DNA from: Ophiobolus disseminans
Taxonomy: Eukaryota; Ascomycota; Dothideomycetes; Pleosporales; Phaeosphaeriaceae
Reading direction: 5' to 3'
NCBI GenBank assembly: GCA_010093685.1
Contig: MU006248.1
Span: 248,001 to 312,000, forward strand
Length of the DNA: 64,000 nt
Under the pieces are notes generated by a model. That model was given only the letters and a program-made list of their open reading frames with translations, was not told the DNA's origin and made no database searches. The translations under genes were made by a program, and so were the position numbers. This document shows positions 20,861-33,022 of this stretch, piece by piece; the stretch's first letter is position 1, and every line of letters starts with the position of its first letter.

Positions 20861-22657
20861 CGCTTCTAAGGGCCTTGGCGCGACTAGCGCCTGCTTGGCA
20901 TCACCTGCCGACCGTTTTGAGCAATCTTAGTCAGCCCGGTCAATCTCCGGGAGTCAGTGCGCAGTCCGTGACCCGGCGAAAAGCCACAGTGAAGGTTGAA
21001 AATGACGATTTTCGAGGGAAATCGAGGGTAAGCGGGGTAATTTTGCCATTTTCAGAGACGCATTCGAAGATTAGATAGAAATTTCGACGGCCCACACAGG
21101 TGTACAAAAAGCTAGTAATGGACACGTGATTCGACATTCATCCTCGAGGCATTGTAGAATATTAGTAGTGTAAGCAATGTCGTATCGCTGCTCAATCGAA
21201 GTGAAAAATATATGAGTTCCTGAGGATGTTTTGACCTGTCAGACTGCTGCTTGAGTGTGAAAAGGTGACTTTCAAGGTTTGGTGGCATCGCTGTGAGCGA
21301 TGCAGGCGTTGGCTCAATCTACACCTAAATGCATAGTTGTCAAAGCCATAGAGTCTTACTTGACACCATCAGACTCTTGTGAAAGTGTTGTAGATGGCGC
21401 AATTGGCCAGCAATGCGCAGGTCCTGCAGCCTCTTGCGTGCGCGATTGAGGCCAGCACGCCCGCGGACCGTGATGAGCACTCCAAATGGAGTGCTCCAAG
21501 CTGAGAGCCACGGCTCGACAGTCAGCCAAAACGCAACAACAACACTACGGCGCCAACATCCCGTAAAGTCCCGCTTATCGCAATTTACTGTCACCATTTA
21601 CAGCTATCTTTTGAGTCACCTAGAGATATACAGGTTTGTCAAAGCGTCCTTGAAGCGTCGCGATGATAGGCGTCCGGCGAGCTTGACAACGAGTGAGCCG
21701 CAACATCGCACCCACCGCAGAACTCGCTGCCTGACTGACCGTGGCAGGTTCCCAAGGCCCTTGAGCAATAGTGCACTCACTTGTAGCTCCTCTCATCGCC
21801 GTCGCGGTCTCTGCGCTGCACACCGTTGCGACAGTCAAATCGAGCGCCACAAAGCCAACTACAGCACCACAACGCCACCCGTCCTACAAACCTGTGCACG
21901 CGGAAACGATCGAACAGTCCAAATTATTTGACATGCTCGCTATCGATACTGCTCACCCTCAGCGGCGTTTACCAGAGCTCTGAATGACGCTCTCCCGCCG
22001 GTGAACCAATGGGAGCGGCGGCGGCGGCGGCAACGTGAGGACTCACACAATGCTTCCTCTCAGCCTGTCGAGGAGTGCCAGATTTTTCGCAAGTTTCATG
22101 AAGCGCGAAGCGATGCCCGTTGACTTTGGCCACCTCAGCAGCCCACAGCGCAGAGCTCACCACACGCCGACACAGTGCTCGCCTACCCGCCAGCAACGAA
22201 CCCAGCAGTAACCGACAGAGTTTGAGTGCGCCATACATGACCTTATCCAATACCACGCAGCTTCCTCTCTTCCGCTGCGCTCAACAATCTCACCTCTTTC
22301 GATTTCGCCCGCGCGCGCACACGCCGACAGCATGCCTGCAACCTCCGCTACGACACACACACAAACGGGCCCCGAGCCGTATAAGGAAAACGTATAAATT
22401 GATAAATGGAGCGGAGTGACAACTGACTAGGCCGTGTAGTCGGACTACGTATAGAGTAGGGAATGGGAAAGGACAAGACATGCTGCAAGGAACCGATGGC
22501 CGTAATGCGGAGTCGCCGATGCGCCGCCAATCACAATGCGCATGTCTAGATCTGAGGCCGTAATGCGACGTGAAGTGCAATCTTTCACTCCCAACTCTTC
22601 TGCGTCTGCTCACCGCGCCGCTCACACCCAATCAACTTCTCGAGGAAGATAGAGGGC
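20861..22657. other. Gene-free stretch
   Basis: Overlapping short frames on both strands (for example 21413-21931 plus) have arginine/serine-rich, low-information translations without a domain. A short GCGGCGGCGG run lies at about 22017-22030. I see no supported gene or RNA. Confidence 0.4.
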
Positions 22658-25600
22658 TTACGTATAATGCCTCATGGCATCCCTATACCCCTTGCCGCCC
22701 CTCATATCATCCTCAAACGCCTCCTGGCCCTCAAGCACGCGCTTGACATGCTCCATGCTGAATACGGCGTGTTCGGATAGTGCGATCATTTGGCTTATTT
22801 TGACTGTGTTTTTGATCTGCGTGGGGGATTAGCGATTATCCTCGTTTGGACACCAACTCCTGCGCGAAGCACCAACTCCTGCACGAAGCAAATGCACGGT
22901 GCGAAGCGCTTCGCACTCACTACGTCCAGCACGTACCTGTCTCCCATTCATATTTCTTTTACTCAACTCCTCAAAATCGCTATCCTTGAATACTTTCCCC
23001 TTGTTCGTGCCCGCCATAGCCTCCACCTTGCCCACATGGTGCGTCCAAATCTTCTTGCGTGCCTTGGGCTGCAAATTGTCATACCTGATGCCCATATGAA
23101 TCCTGCTCTGGAACGCCTCGTCGAATGTCTCGACGCGATTCGTCGTCAAGAATAGAATACCCTGGTAGTACTCCGTCAAGCGCAGAAACACGGACACGAG
23201 GCTGTTGCGGTGGATGTCGTGGGGTTGGCGGGCTTCGAGGAAGACGTCTGCTTCGTCGAGGAGGAGGATTGCGCCCCATGAGTGCGTGATGTCCATTATG
23301 CGGTTCAAGTCGACTTCGAGGGAGCGGCTGTTTGTGCCTAGTTCGCCGGCGGAGACGGCGTAGAGGGGGCATTTTAGGTGCTCTGCGATCGATTCGCCGG
23401 TGAGGGTTTTGCCTACGCCGGGGGGGCCGTGGAGGACGACGTTGAGGCCCTTGCCTTTGCCTTGGATGACATCGTCGATTGTTTTGGCGGCGTTGAAGCG
23501 GTGGGATGAGACGAGGCCTTTGAGGTTTTGCTTTATGCGGTCCGGGAGAACGAGTGATTCGAAGGCTTCGGGGTTCCATTTGATGTCTTCGATGCCTGAG
23601 AGGGAGAATTCGAGCCAGTACTTCTCGGAAAAGGCGAAGCCGAGGACGACGGGGGAGGCGATGAGGAGCTCTTCTTCAGTGAAGACGTGGCGTTTGTTGT
23701 CGGTGCCGTCCTCGTCGCTGTCGAGTTCAGGATCAGGACTGTTGCCAGCTTCTTTGTCGATGACAGACTGGGGGAGCTTGATGGGCCATTTGTTGCCCTT
23801 GTTGTCTTTCCACATGACGGTGCGCATCTTGTCTTTCTCGCTGTCGGAGCCATTCTCATCGCCAGAGCAGCCACAGTCATCGTCGCTGTCATCATCGTCA
23901 TCATCATCGTCATCCTGGTCTAGCTCGTCATGCTTGATGTATGAAAGCTGGTAGTTCGGATTGATACGTCTGAAGATTGCAGGGTCGATCATAACACGTC
24001 CATTGATGTTGAACTTGACGACACTGTTCTTGTGCTTCATGTATGCGATACCTCTCTGCAGGCGGTAGTTCATGCCTTGGAGAGCAACGAACTTCATGCC
24101 CCGTTTGATGAGACGCTCTCGAATGCCCTGTCGTCGAGTTAGCCGCACATTCTTTCGTGCGCGATTGCGTACTAATTACCTCAGGGTCCTTATGATACTG
24201 CAACGGATACGCCGATAAACTCGTGATCTTTTTGTGTCCTTTGAAAGCTTGGATCTGCACTTGATGGTCGCCCATTCCAAACGACTTGCCATCGTACTCC
24301 AGATATTTACCGTCAACAACCAACGATTTGGCTTGAGTGAGCCAACTCTCATACTCGTACGAAAAGTCAACTCTGACGCACCTCGGATCATCCTTGTTGC
24401 CATACGTTGGCGTGAATGCAATGGTGTTGGGCTTAAACAACGCCCACACAAGGTCGTATGTGATGGTGCCGGCCTTGAGCATGGGTTTCAGGGCTTTGCG
24501 AATCGCAGTGTAGTCTTCGTCGAGGTACTTGATGAGGAGCTTGCATTGGGCAATTTGCTGAGTGCGAAGCTTCTTGTCCTTCGATTTTCGTGCTTTCTTG
24601 AGTTTCGGCTTGAGCTCCTTCTTGATGTACGCCGTGAGCTCATCGTAATAGTGGAACAGCGTGTGTGGGTCAACCTGAGGGGTGTCTTCTACCAGACTTA
24701 TGCTCTTGCACTCTTTGAACACTTCTTGGAGGCAGTTTCGCAGAACCTTGGATTTGATATCAACCTGCGTTTCCTGGTATTTCCCCTCCCAGTTAAGACG
24801 TCTGCGCACGGTAAACACGCAGTCGAACTCGTCCTTCGAATTTTTGTTGCTCTCCACGAGCTTCCAGTCACGGATCTTCATGTCGTAGACTTGGTCGACG
24901 CGCTTATACTCGTGAACATTTTTCCTGACTGGCTTATCAACATTATTTACCACAGCAGAAGCGGAGGCGGCAGTCTGCTGTAACTTCAGGTTTGCGAGTA
25001 TGGTAGATACCCTCGCGACCTGAGCATCAATGTCGGAAGTAGGTGCGGTTGACTCGGTTGGCGCTGGCGGCGGCACTGCATCTTGGTCTTCAAGAGATGA
25101 ATCCTCGATTGAGGAGCTGTCGGAGGGCTTCAACTTCTTGGCCTTTCGCTTTGCCTTGGCCTTCGCCCGCTTCCGTTTCGACTTCTCATCGTCTGAGCTC
25201 GATTCGCTGCTTGATGAGCTTGAAGTAGTGTCCGAGTCACTGTCATCGCTAGAGATGTCGAGTTTCTTGCTCTTCTTCTTCTGTGCCTTAGCTTTGAGCG
25301 CCTTTCGACGACTCTTCTTGACTTCCACTTCTGACTCAGTGTCGGACGAACTGTCAGAGCTAGAGCTGGTATCGTCACTGGAAGATTCATATTTGTTGCT
25401 CTTGCGCTTCTTGCTCTTAGCCTCTGCCTTTTGCTTCTTCTTGGCCGCAGCATGTTTAGCAGCCAGCTTCTGTTTCCGCTTTCGCTTGGACCTTTTGTTG
25501 TCTTCACTATCCTCGCTCTCACTATCAGCATCGCTACTATCGGGATCAGAACTATCTTCAGCTTTTCGCTTAGATTTCTTCGCAGGTCGCTTGACCTTCT

Positions 25601-25892
25601 TGCCACCTCGTGCTTTCTTCTCAGCGACTACAACGACCTTTACCTCCTCGGCTGGCGGTGTTGCAACAGGTGTTTCCTGCTCGTCTAGCATCTGAGTCTC
25701 ATCGACCACCTGGGTCTCGACATGATCTTGCGAAGAGTCCATCTTCGAGGTGTCCCGTAATGCAATGTCGTCTGGTTCGGATATGATTGATGGCGTCGGA
25801 ACGATTACTGGCGAAGAGGAGGAAGTGTCTGATAACTTCTGTGTTTTAGAGGCGTGTAAGGAAGATGCTTTTTTTGTACTTGGTTCGTTCAT
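22658..25892 (-). CDS. AAA+ ATPase with charged low-complexity N-terminal region
   Basis: Exons 24180-25892, 22937-24127 and 22658-22816 (introns 52 and 120 nt) give 1020 residues. Residues about 90-280 are Lys/Ser/Asp-rich with many SSDD and KKSKK blocks, probably nuclear and intrinsically disordered. A middle region (about 320-600) with YKRVDQVYDMKIRDWKLV and a TYDLVWALFKPNT-like block matches the domain that precedes the ATPase in a fungal AAA family. The ATPase core shows Walker A GPPGVGKT (about 805-812), Walker B ILLLDEADVFLE (about 858) and FLTTNRVETFDEAFQSRIH with the arginine finger. A poly-Asp run lies near residue 645. The C-terminal exon (EHAVFSMEHVKRVLEG) completes the lid. The substrate is unknown. 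The 120-nt intron contains a duplicated ACCAACTCCTGC block and a GCGAAGCGCTTCGC palindrome. Confidence 0.9.
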
Positions 25893-27297
25893 GGATCACG
25901 ATCTCAAAAGGCCACTTGCTTGTTGCGAATGAGATGATATGTAGCTTTGATGAACCGCTCAGCGGAGCACTGGGTATAAAAGTAACGTAATAAAGTAAGA
26001 GACTTGAGATGACAAGGCTGAAGAAGAGGAGAGGTCGCCCTTACACACCTTTTTATCCAGAAGCAAACGAAGAGCCGCATCTGCTGCCTAAGTTGGTCGG
26101 CTGTATATCTCTGCCGACCGTACGAGTTCGCTAATCAAGTTCCTCAGCTCCTACCTTAGGCTCCACCTTGTGCGTTGCTGCGGTCAGATTCTACCCCGCA
26201 GTCTGATTTGATGCGGCAGCTGGTGAACCCTGCACTGGTCTTCGCCGGTGGGTTTGGTGTTGCTAGTAGCACAAGGCTGAACCTGTCACCCGACACTGCA
26301 CTCCAAAGCCCCACCGATTAGTCTATAATTACGAGTGTTGAGGTCTGAGGCCGTACGTACCTAGCGTCAGCTTTCCTTAAGCCAAGTGCTGCCTAGGCGG
26401 TCACCACCCTTTTGCGAGAGTATGTCTAAAAAAAGTTGGTTTAACTAGGCTGGTGCATAAGTCGGTAGGATCAAGACGGATAATTTAACACGACCGGTGA
26501 GAAGGTAGCCAATGTGTGAGCTTCGTTGCTCAGCCTTGTGGTACGCACTTTCAGCCTCGTTGGTAGGTTGCGCAATTGCCACACGGTGCTCGCAAGATGG
26601 AATTCCAATTCTTTTCGGAGCTTTTTTCCAGAACGCGACGGATTTGAAAAGAGGCATGTTGCCGATTGCGGGTGCCCGCTTTATACCGTTGCATCCGTTT
26701 GGTGGCGCTGAGTCGGCTCTCCAGGTCGTGTTGGCCGTTCCGCATGGGCGCCCTGTCCCTCGACGCGTTTTTGCCATGTTCGTTCATTGAGGCCTGTTTG
26801 TGTTCCCGCGAGACTGTCTGTAGTGCAGCCATCGTCGTTCGTGGGTACATGCTACTGGTTCCAAGCGTCTGGGCTAGCGGCATGCGGAAAGACGCACAAC
26901 CAATCCGTCACCGCCCCATGTGGACAGCGAAGACGGCCTTGGAAGTGCCCTGGTGTTCGCCTCACTTCCAACGCCTGCGGATGTTGGTGAAACGCCTGTG
27001 GGACTTTGCACGCTCGAAACTGATGCTGATGCTACTAATGAAGATTCGACGATAAGTGGTATACCTAGGTAAAGCAACGCGAGGACGTCCAGGACAACGC
27101 AGCAGCGAGCTACAGTCGTGGCAGAAATTCATGTATCTTAGTGTCCAACGCCTCGCCAATGCATACCGCGCCCTGCACCATGTATGAGAATGTTTCGTGC
27201 GTGTCTATTATACGCTGCACAAGCGATGACCTTCGATCTTGCATGCTCGCCTCATTCTCTCGAGTCCTTGATGTCGTGTAAGCAACCCCGATCGGGC
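25893..27297. other. Intergenic stretch, no supported gene
   Basis: About 1.4 kb with overlapping frames on both strands between 26445 and 27055, none with a recognisable domain or consistent splice structure. The part near 25893 is the AAA gene promoter. Confidence 0.4.
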
Positions 27298-29212
27298 TCA
27301 TGAGCTTGTCTTCTTCTTTCCCAGATGGCCCAATGCATGGTCTTTCGAGTCCTTCATCTCTGATTCCGGCCTGCCATCTGGCAGCTCGCTAGTGGAGGCT
27401 GCACCCGAGACGTGGTATTTGAGGCCCTGCACAATGCCTTCAATGTGACCCCCGCCCGTGTGCAACCCAGCAGTCCGTCCATCAACGTTAGTCTCCGAAC
27501 CGTCAACTTGGCTTGGCAACAGGGGCTGTGAAGCGCTTGCTTCCGGGCCGCCTCCACTCCCGCTGGCCTCCGTGCTGGTCCTGGCGCTCTTCGGTCCATG
27601 AACAATTTCTTCGCCATTCGGACCGTGGGCACGCACAGCTCCTGTGTCGCTGTCGTCGCTATGCTTTCTGCCCGTGGCACTGACTATGTTTTTCTTCTCG
27701 GCATTTTGGCTTCGCACACTGTTGGCTTTGCTGAGGTTTGCCTCTGAGTTCTCCGGACTCGCCGTGCGCAAACCCAAGTCTTTGCCTTCGCCGGGCTCCA
27801 CGCCTTTGGTGCCCTTCCAGTCTGCCGGACCCGATTGCTGCACTTCCTCACCTTCGCCAGGCTCTGTAATGATTACGCCAGGTCGCCCCTCCTCGGCCGT
27901 CAGCGCCCGCCACACTACCGCAATTCGCTCGAAGGCTTGTGTGCCTTTCCGCGACGAGCCTTTTATGCCGTCCATAGCATCCCATCCGATCTGGAACATG
28001 CCAGATTCGTCCGCCTTGCCCGCCTGCTCGGGGCCGTTGCCCTCGAAGTATGCGTTGAACCACACGTGCGCGACCGCCGTGACCATGGTAAGATCGAAGG
28101 CGGCGCTGTTGCGGCGCTCGACGTCGATGTTGATGTCGTTGGTGGGGAGTACCACGCGCTTTGCGGGTCGGAAGACAACGTCGCCAGTTCCCAGCGGTAG
28201 GCTCTCCCCAGAGACCTTTCTTGATATGGCCGCGCCATCGAGAGTCGCGTTCTGGGCTTCCTTATCCAGTGAGGATGAGCTGGCGTTTTTGGAGCCTTGT
28301 ACGCTCTTGGGGTCCTTTTTGCCGGCAGCGCTACCCCACCCGTTCTTGTACATGACTTCTTGCACCGCCTGCGCCATGCCAGTCGTCTTGACCTCGCCCC
28401 TGACAATCTCCCGCTCGTCTCTGCTAAAGGTGTGGAAGTTCTTGATGAGCTTGCCGTCCTCGACAAAGCCTTCGATCTGAATCTTGACGCCGTCTCTCAA
28501 GCCCCAGCAGTGTACCTCTAAAATCTCCACCTGTTTCTCCACGTACAGCTTGCCGTGCTTCGCCCAGCGGTCGACGTAGCCGATCCACCGCAGCTGGCTG
28601 GGTATGCTGACGCCCTTGCCCATGTTTGGCCGCATGCGCCGCTCCGTGAAGCGATTGAGAGCCTTGTGCACCGGCCAGCCCTCTTCACTAATGAGGTAGC
28701 TGCAGCTAGCTGTCCCGGATCGCCCCTTCCCGGCCTTGCAGTGCACAACAACCACTCTTCCCTCCTTTGCGTGCAGCCAGTTGCGCATGCTGGCCATGAT
28801 GTTGGGTATGAGGGCGAAAGGCGGCGGATGGTGGTCGGGGAAGGGGTAGTGGTATACGCGGTCATAGACCTCCGAGTCTGGGTAGCCCGTCCCTTCGGCG
28901 CGGAACTCCCATATCGCCCAGTCGTCGCCATGTTTCGAGTCGAGGAACTTTACAAGCGAGTCGAGCGGGTTGCGGTAGGCGCGCTGCGGGTATGTGCCGC
29001 TGGGCCCGGACGTTGCGATGACTGCACGTGATCAGTCGGCGATTACGTGTAAGTTGCAGTGGGGGTGAGGTCCGTACTGTTGTCGGTGACATAGCAGAGG
29101 TCGAGGCCAGCTTCAGCGTGCCTGGCGCGTGGCCCGGCTACGATCTGGCGCAGTAATGACGCCTGATAGTCAGTTTAATGCTTTAATACGTCGCAAAGGG
29201 TATGTGCACCAT
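27298..29212 (-). CDS. tep1: PTEN/TEP1-type phosphoinositide 3-phosphatase
   Basis: Exons 29210-29212 (only the ATG), 29078-29162 and 27298-29021 give 603 residues; the introns are 47 and 56 nt. The N terminus reads M-ASLLRQIVAGPR, then LDLCYVTDNIIATSGPSG, as in fungal TEP1. The catalytic loop is HCKAGKGRSG, with Cys124 and Arg130, and the general acid Asp92 lies in PFPDHHPPP; the numbering coincides with human PTEN. A C2-like region with EILEVHCWGLRDGVKIQIEG follows. The C-terminal 200 residues are low-complexity (Glu/Ser/Gly-rich), longer than in animals. The enzyme removes the 3-phosphate of PtdIns(3,4,5)P3 at membranes. The ATG-only first exon is inferred from splice sites and would need cDNA support. 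Confidence 0.88.
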
Positions 29213-30309
29213 TATTTAGGCCTTGGTATGGGAAAGTTGGCGTCTATAGTGTATCTTCCGCTCATGGCGATGGCGCTGTAAAGTGGATGCAAGATGCATG
29301 GAACGGCGGGCAGGAACACACTAGACCGACGTCATGCACGCCAAGACCTGTCCCTGGAACTCTGCAGGCCTCGCTCCACCCTCATTTGTGCCATCGCAGC
29401 GCGCCATAACTCGCAGGAGCAGACTCATCCAAACGAGCGCAATCACTTTCCTTGGAAATTTCCTCACCGCTGGATACAGTGCCGCCACCACCAGTGCATT
29501 GGAACAGCAATGATATCGTTCACGGCTGCATCATTGCCGCTGTGAAGGAGGTGTATCATTTCGAGCCATCCGGACAATCAAGAACATGATTAGCTGCGTG
29601 CGTGTCGCGCAAACCAAGTTCAAAAGAAATCGATCACGAAACGATTGCTTCCCGACGTCTCCATGTTCGTGGTTCTTTTGAGAAAGGAAGCCATGCCACC
29701 AGGGTTGCAAGAATTCGTGTCCCATCCCCTAAATTTCTAACAGGACGCCTGAATGTACTCGCGACGCTTTCAATACTGTATTAGACCTACAAAAGAGTTC
29801 TGAGGATAGACAGGTTTAAGTAAGGTTGGGGCATGAATTGTTGCAACACCTGGTGATGCCTCAAGCGCGATTACTAAGATTACCGACGTAGTGCCAAGGT
29901 TGCGCCACCATGTTTCAGCCCCAAACTCCAACCGTTGGCTCACAACCGCTCGTGCTTTCTTTGTTGGTGCATTGTTGGAGGACATGACTTTTTGTGCCCG
30001 CCAGAGAGAGTCAGAACGACGATGAGCGCAATCCCTTTCGATGACAAGTTCAAAAAAATATCGAAGTTTCTAGGTACGTACTCACATAACTTTGATCAGG
30101 TCGTTAGGAACCCAGCGTGGCAATGGTGTAGCAGGATTCCGCCCCTGGATAAGCAATCGCCTGCATAAAGCGCCCCCGCAGTTGCAGGTCTTCGACTCAA
30201 CAAGTACTTCATCTTTCGCCTCAAGATTTAAGCCTTGCACAGCTCTTCAAATCTCTTCATTATAGTCAAACATGTCCAAAATATCAAGAATCTTGGCTGT
30301 TGATCGCTG
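29213..30309. other. Intergenic, no gene recognised
   Basis: Divergent promoters of the TEP1-type gene (left) and the membrane-protein gene (right). No frame with a recognisable domain, and no repeat. Confidence 0.45.
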
Positions 30310-32475
30310 ATGGCGACATATACCGCGTCGCAAGCGCGTGGATCGCAGGATGCACAGCCTCTTTTCCCTGTCGTCGAAGACCCGTCGCCGCCTCAACCGC
30401 TGCGCAAAACCAAATGGTGGATTCACTTTGGCACTGAGAGTCTAATCACGATACTCCTTGGATGGCTCGCGATCATCTTTGGGCTCTCGGTGCTGATTAT
30501 AGTTTGGACTGCCAATGAATTAAACGGCACTTGGATGGCCATTATTTACGACAATTATGGGCCACAAACCGTCACTGTGTCTTCCGCCGCCATACGTACC
30601 GCAATCGGGTTGCAGTCGGGGATTCTTACAGCAGCACTGGCTTCGCTCCTGCTCGAGCGCTTTGAGATGCCTTTGAGTCAGGTAGCGTTGCTTTCCATTG
30701 CTAGAGCATCTACGGTCGCTCCACACAATATAGCATGGACTACTTTCCGAACCAGAAAGTATGGTCGTGCAAAGCCTCTTATAGTCGCCGCCGTTTCTCT
30801 GGCAGTGGCGATCACGATCGTGTCCCAATTCATTTCGACCATTCTGCTATCCGACTTCGGCACTGTAGCCGTCAAAGGCTATGCCTACACTGAGAACGTA
30901 CTTTATAGTGCAAACTTCTCGGTACCTGGAGCGAATCATTGGTTAACGAGGCCCCCTTCTTACCCTCGGTTCGCCGAGTATCAGGAGCCGAACTTGAAAG
31001 GGTCTCGATTCTTAGACACCGGGACTACTCTACGTGCTTTTCTACCAATCAAAGACTCGGCCGATAGGACATCCCTTCGCGAATATACTGGGCCGGTTCC
31101 TATTTTCGATGCGCGCGTCGTTTGTGTCAGTCCAACAGTCAGGCTGAACAAAATCGAGGCAGTTCTCAATGTTGATGAGTCGCCACCGGAGCTTGCGGAG
31201 GTTTACGATGCCCTTATGATCAATCTCACTGCTCGTATCGACCACTTCAGTGGTGCTTTAGACTTACCGGAGACCAACGGAGGGCGGGACGGTGATAACG
31301 GAGTGCTGAGTTTCAGCTGCCTTGCGCCAACCACTGCGTCGTTCAGCACATGGCGCGGCATGCCGGAAACAACGACAAAGTTTGTTTACACACAAAAGCA
31401 AATGTCAATGTGCTGGCCGCAGACTGTGGGGAGTCCAGAGGATGCGCCGGCTTTACGCAGTCCCTTACAGGTTGATCCCACACACAATGTTACGAAAGCA
31501 TATTTGCTTATAAACACGGAAGCCAAGAATAGGGCTTGGCTCGCGGCGCTCAATAGAACGAAGACAGTCTTAAACACCACACACACGGAGAACGGTCCTT
31601 GGACTACGGCCCTACTAGCCGAGGACACTATGGAAATCTCTTTCAGTCTTTGCTTCAACCGACCTTACGCATCCAGTTATGTCGTCTCCGTGGCGAGCAA
31701 CACAAATGGCACTGAACCTGTTCTAGAGCTTGCTGGCTATGGGAGTTTCCGAACCGACACTATTCGTAAGCAACTCCAAGCGATGGGGAACTTCTCCTCA
31801 CACGAGGAACGTGGGTTGTTTGCTTTGAAGCCGCCAAACGAGTTGAAGAGGCTGAACAACATGACACGCGCGGACACTAAGAAGGAAGTGTATGTCTCTC
31901 GTATCGGAGACTTCGTGCCCGGATTCAATGGTCTGTCTGCGCTGATGGTGTCGGAAAGTATCGGGTCATCGAAGCGCGATAGCGTTGTTCACCCAGCACA
32001 CGTCGCTCTCTTCCAGGACATCCTTCGCACGACGCAAAACCCCGCACTGGCGATGCAAGCACTTTTGACAGTCCTCTTCTCTGTCAGATACTACGAGACC
32101 TTCTACGCTTTTGCTCTGTCGGCTCCCGGGACGTTCACATACTCCGTACTAGCATCTGCGCCTGTTCGATGGACCGGTTTTACCATCGTTGTCGTTATTT
32201 TGGGTGTGCACTTGATGTTGCAGGTCGTTGTTATTGCTATATTTCTCGTGTGTACTGAACATTCGGACATTGGGGATTCTTGGAAAGCAATCGCACAAGT
32301 CGTGTCGGAAAACACACTCCCAGCTGTCACCAAGGCCGCCAACCTACCGGAAAAGTACACGAAAGAATGGATGGATCGAACGTATCACGAATCCAAAGTC
32401 AGGTTTCGGCTAGTACGTTCAGAATACCATGATCGCAGTGAGATGACAGGGTTTGAAGGGCGAGCGAAGGCTTGA
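30310..32475 (+). CDS. Large fungal membrane protein with an extracytoplasmic loop, unknown function
   Basis: Single exon, 721 residues. Membrane segments are predicted at about 44-68 (ITILLGWLAIIFGLSVLIIV), 94-115, 157-180 (LIVAAVSLAVAITIVSQFI) and 622-646 (VVVILGVHLMLQVVVIAIFL). A roughly 430-residue loop between the third and fourth carries many N-glycosylation sequons (NFS, NLT, NHT, NRT, NTT), so it probably faces outside or the lumen. The N terminus has acidic and Pro-rich residues. This layout is that of a multicopy, uncharacterised pezizomycete family, often annotated only as hypothetical. There is no transporter or receptor signature. Confidence 0.75.
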   Translation: MATYTASQARGSQDAQPLFPVVEDPSPPQPLRKTKWWIHFGTESLITILLGWLAIIFGLSVLIIVWTANELNGTWMAIIYDNYGPQTVTVSSAAIRTAIGLQSGILTAALASLLLERFEMPLSQVALLSIARASTVAPHNIAWTTFRTRKYGRAKPLIVAAVSLAVAITIVSQFISTILLSDFGTVAVKGYAYTENVLYSANFSVPGANHWLTRPPSYPRFAEYQEPNLKGSRFLDTGTTLRAFLPIKDSADRTSLREYTGPVPIFDARVVCVSPTVRLNKIEAVLNVDESPPELAEVYDALMINLTARIDHFSGALDLPETNGGRDGDNGVLSFSCLAPTTASFSTWRGMPETTTKFVYTQKQMSMCWPQTVGSPEDAPALRSPLQVDPTHNVTKAYLLINTEAKNRAWLAALNRTKTVLNTTHTENGPWTTALLAEDTMEISFSLCFNRPYASSYVVSVASNTNGTEPVLELAGYGSFRTDTIRKQLQAMGNFSSHEERGLFALKPPNELKRLNNMTRADTKKEVYVSRIGDFVPGFNGLSALMVSESIGSSKRDSVVHPAHVALFQDILRTTQNPALAMQALLTVLFSVRYYETFYAFALSAPGTFTYSVLASAPVRWTGFTIVVVILGVHLMLQVVVIAIFLVCTEHSDIGDSWKAIAQVVSENTLPAVTKAANLPEKYTKEWMDRTYHESKVRFRLVRSEYHDRSEMTGFEGRAKA

Positions 32476-33022
32476 GGAATGCAATAGTAGCCATGGTCAT
32501 TAATCATCGGTATATTCAACGTAGGCAGCGGTGTGCCGTGTATCATGATCAAGCCCAATCTCGCAAGGGAAAAGTAACTTTCATAGCTATATGCGCTACT
32601 GTAGCCTGTAATTGATAACTGTGAGAGTCATAGGTGACGCAAAGCACAACGGCGCAACACAGCGAAAGCAAAGTTGCATCCCTCGCCGATCAAACTACCG
32701 GAGCATGTCGCGCAATGTCTAGAGCCGTCAGGTACTCTCAGCTTCGGTGCGAGGCTCAAAGCAGATATCAATTCCATATCTTGATCGAAATTCCGAACAC
32801 CTGAACGTGAAATGCGTTGCGGTAATGATAACTATAGCCAACGATGACAACAAAGGAAGTTGCAGATCTGCTGCGTTGCAACTGATGCAGATGTCTTGTC
32901 TCCGAAAACGTCCTGTGACTGCCGGACTCTGCATCGCTACGCTATATGCCAATGAATAAGCAAACTGCAAGGAGATGGTCCAGTTTACTCCTTCCCCCAA
33001 GGCAAATTGACATCAACACCAC
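32476..33022. other. Spacer between convergent genes
   Basis: 3' flanks of the membrane-protein gene and the NACHT-ankyrin gene. No gene or repeat seen. Confidence 0.5.

Noticed and set aside
21413..21931. Plus-strand frame of 172 codons
   Set aside because: Arg/Ser/Thr-rich with no secondary-structure pattern or domain; likely chance in a GC-rich spacer.
24234..25695. Long plus-strand frames opposite the AAA+ gene
   Set aside because: Shadows of the Lys/Ser/Asp-rich coding sequence; they consist of Leu/Ser/Phe runs without domain structure.
26445..27055. Overlapping frames on both strands
   Set aside because: Three frames of similar length compete over the same bases and none shows a domain or consistent splice sites.
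27644..28480. Plus-strand frame of 278 codons
   Set aside because: Antisense to the TEP1-type phosphatase, whose catalytic motif is unambiguous on the minus strand.
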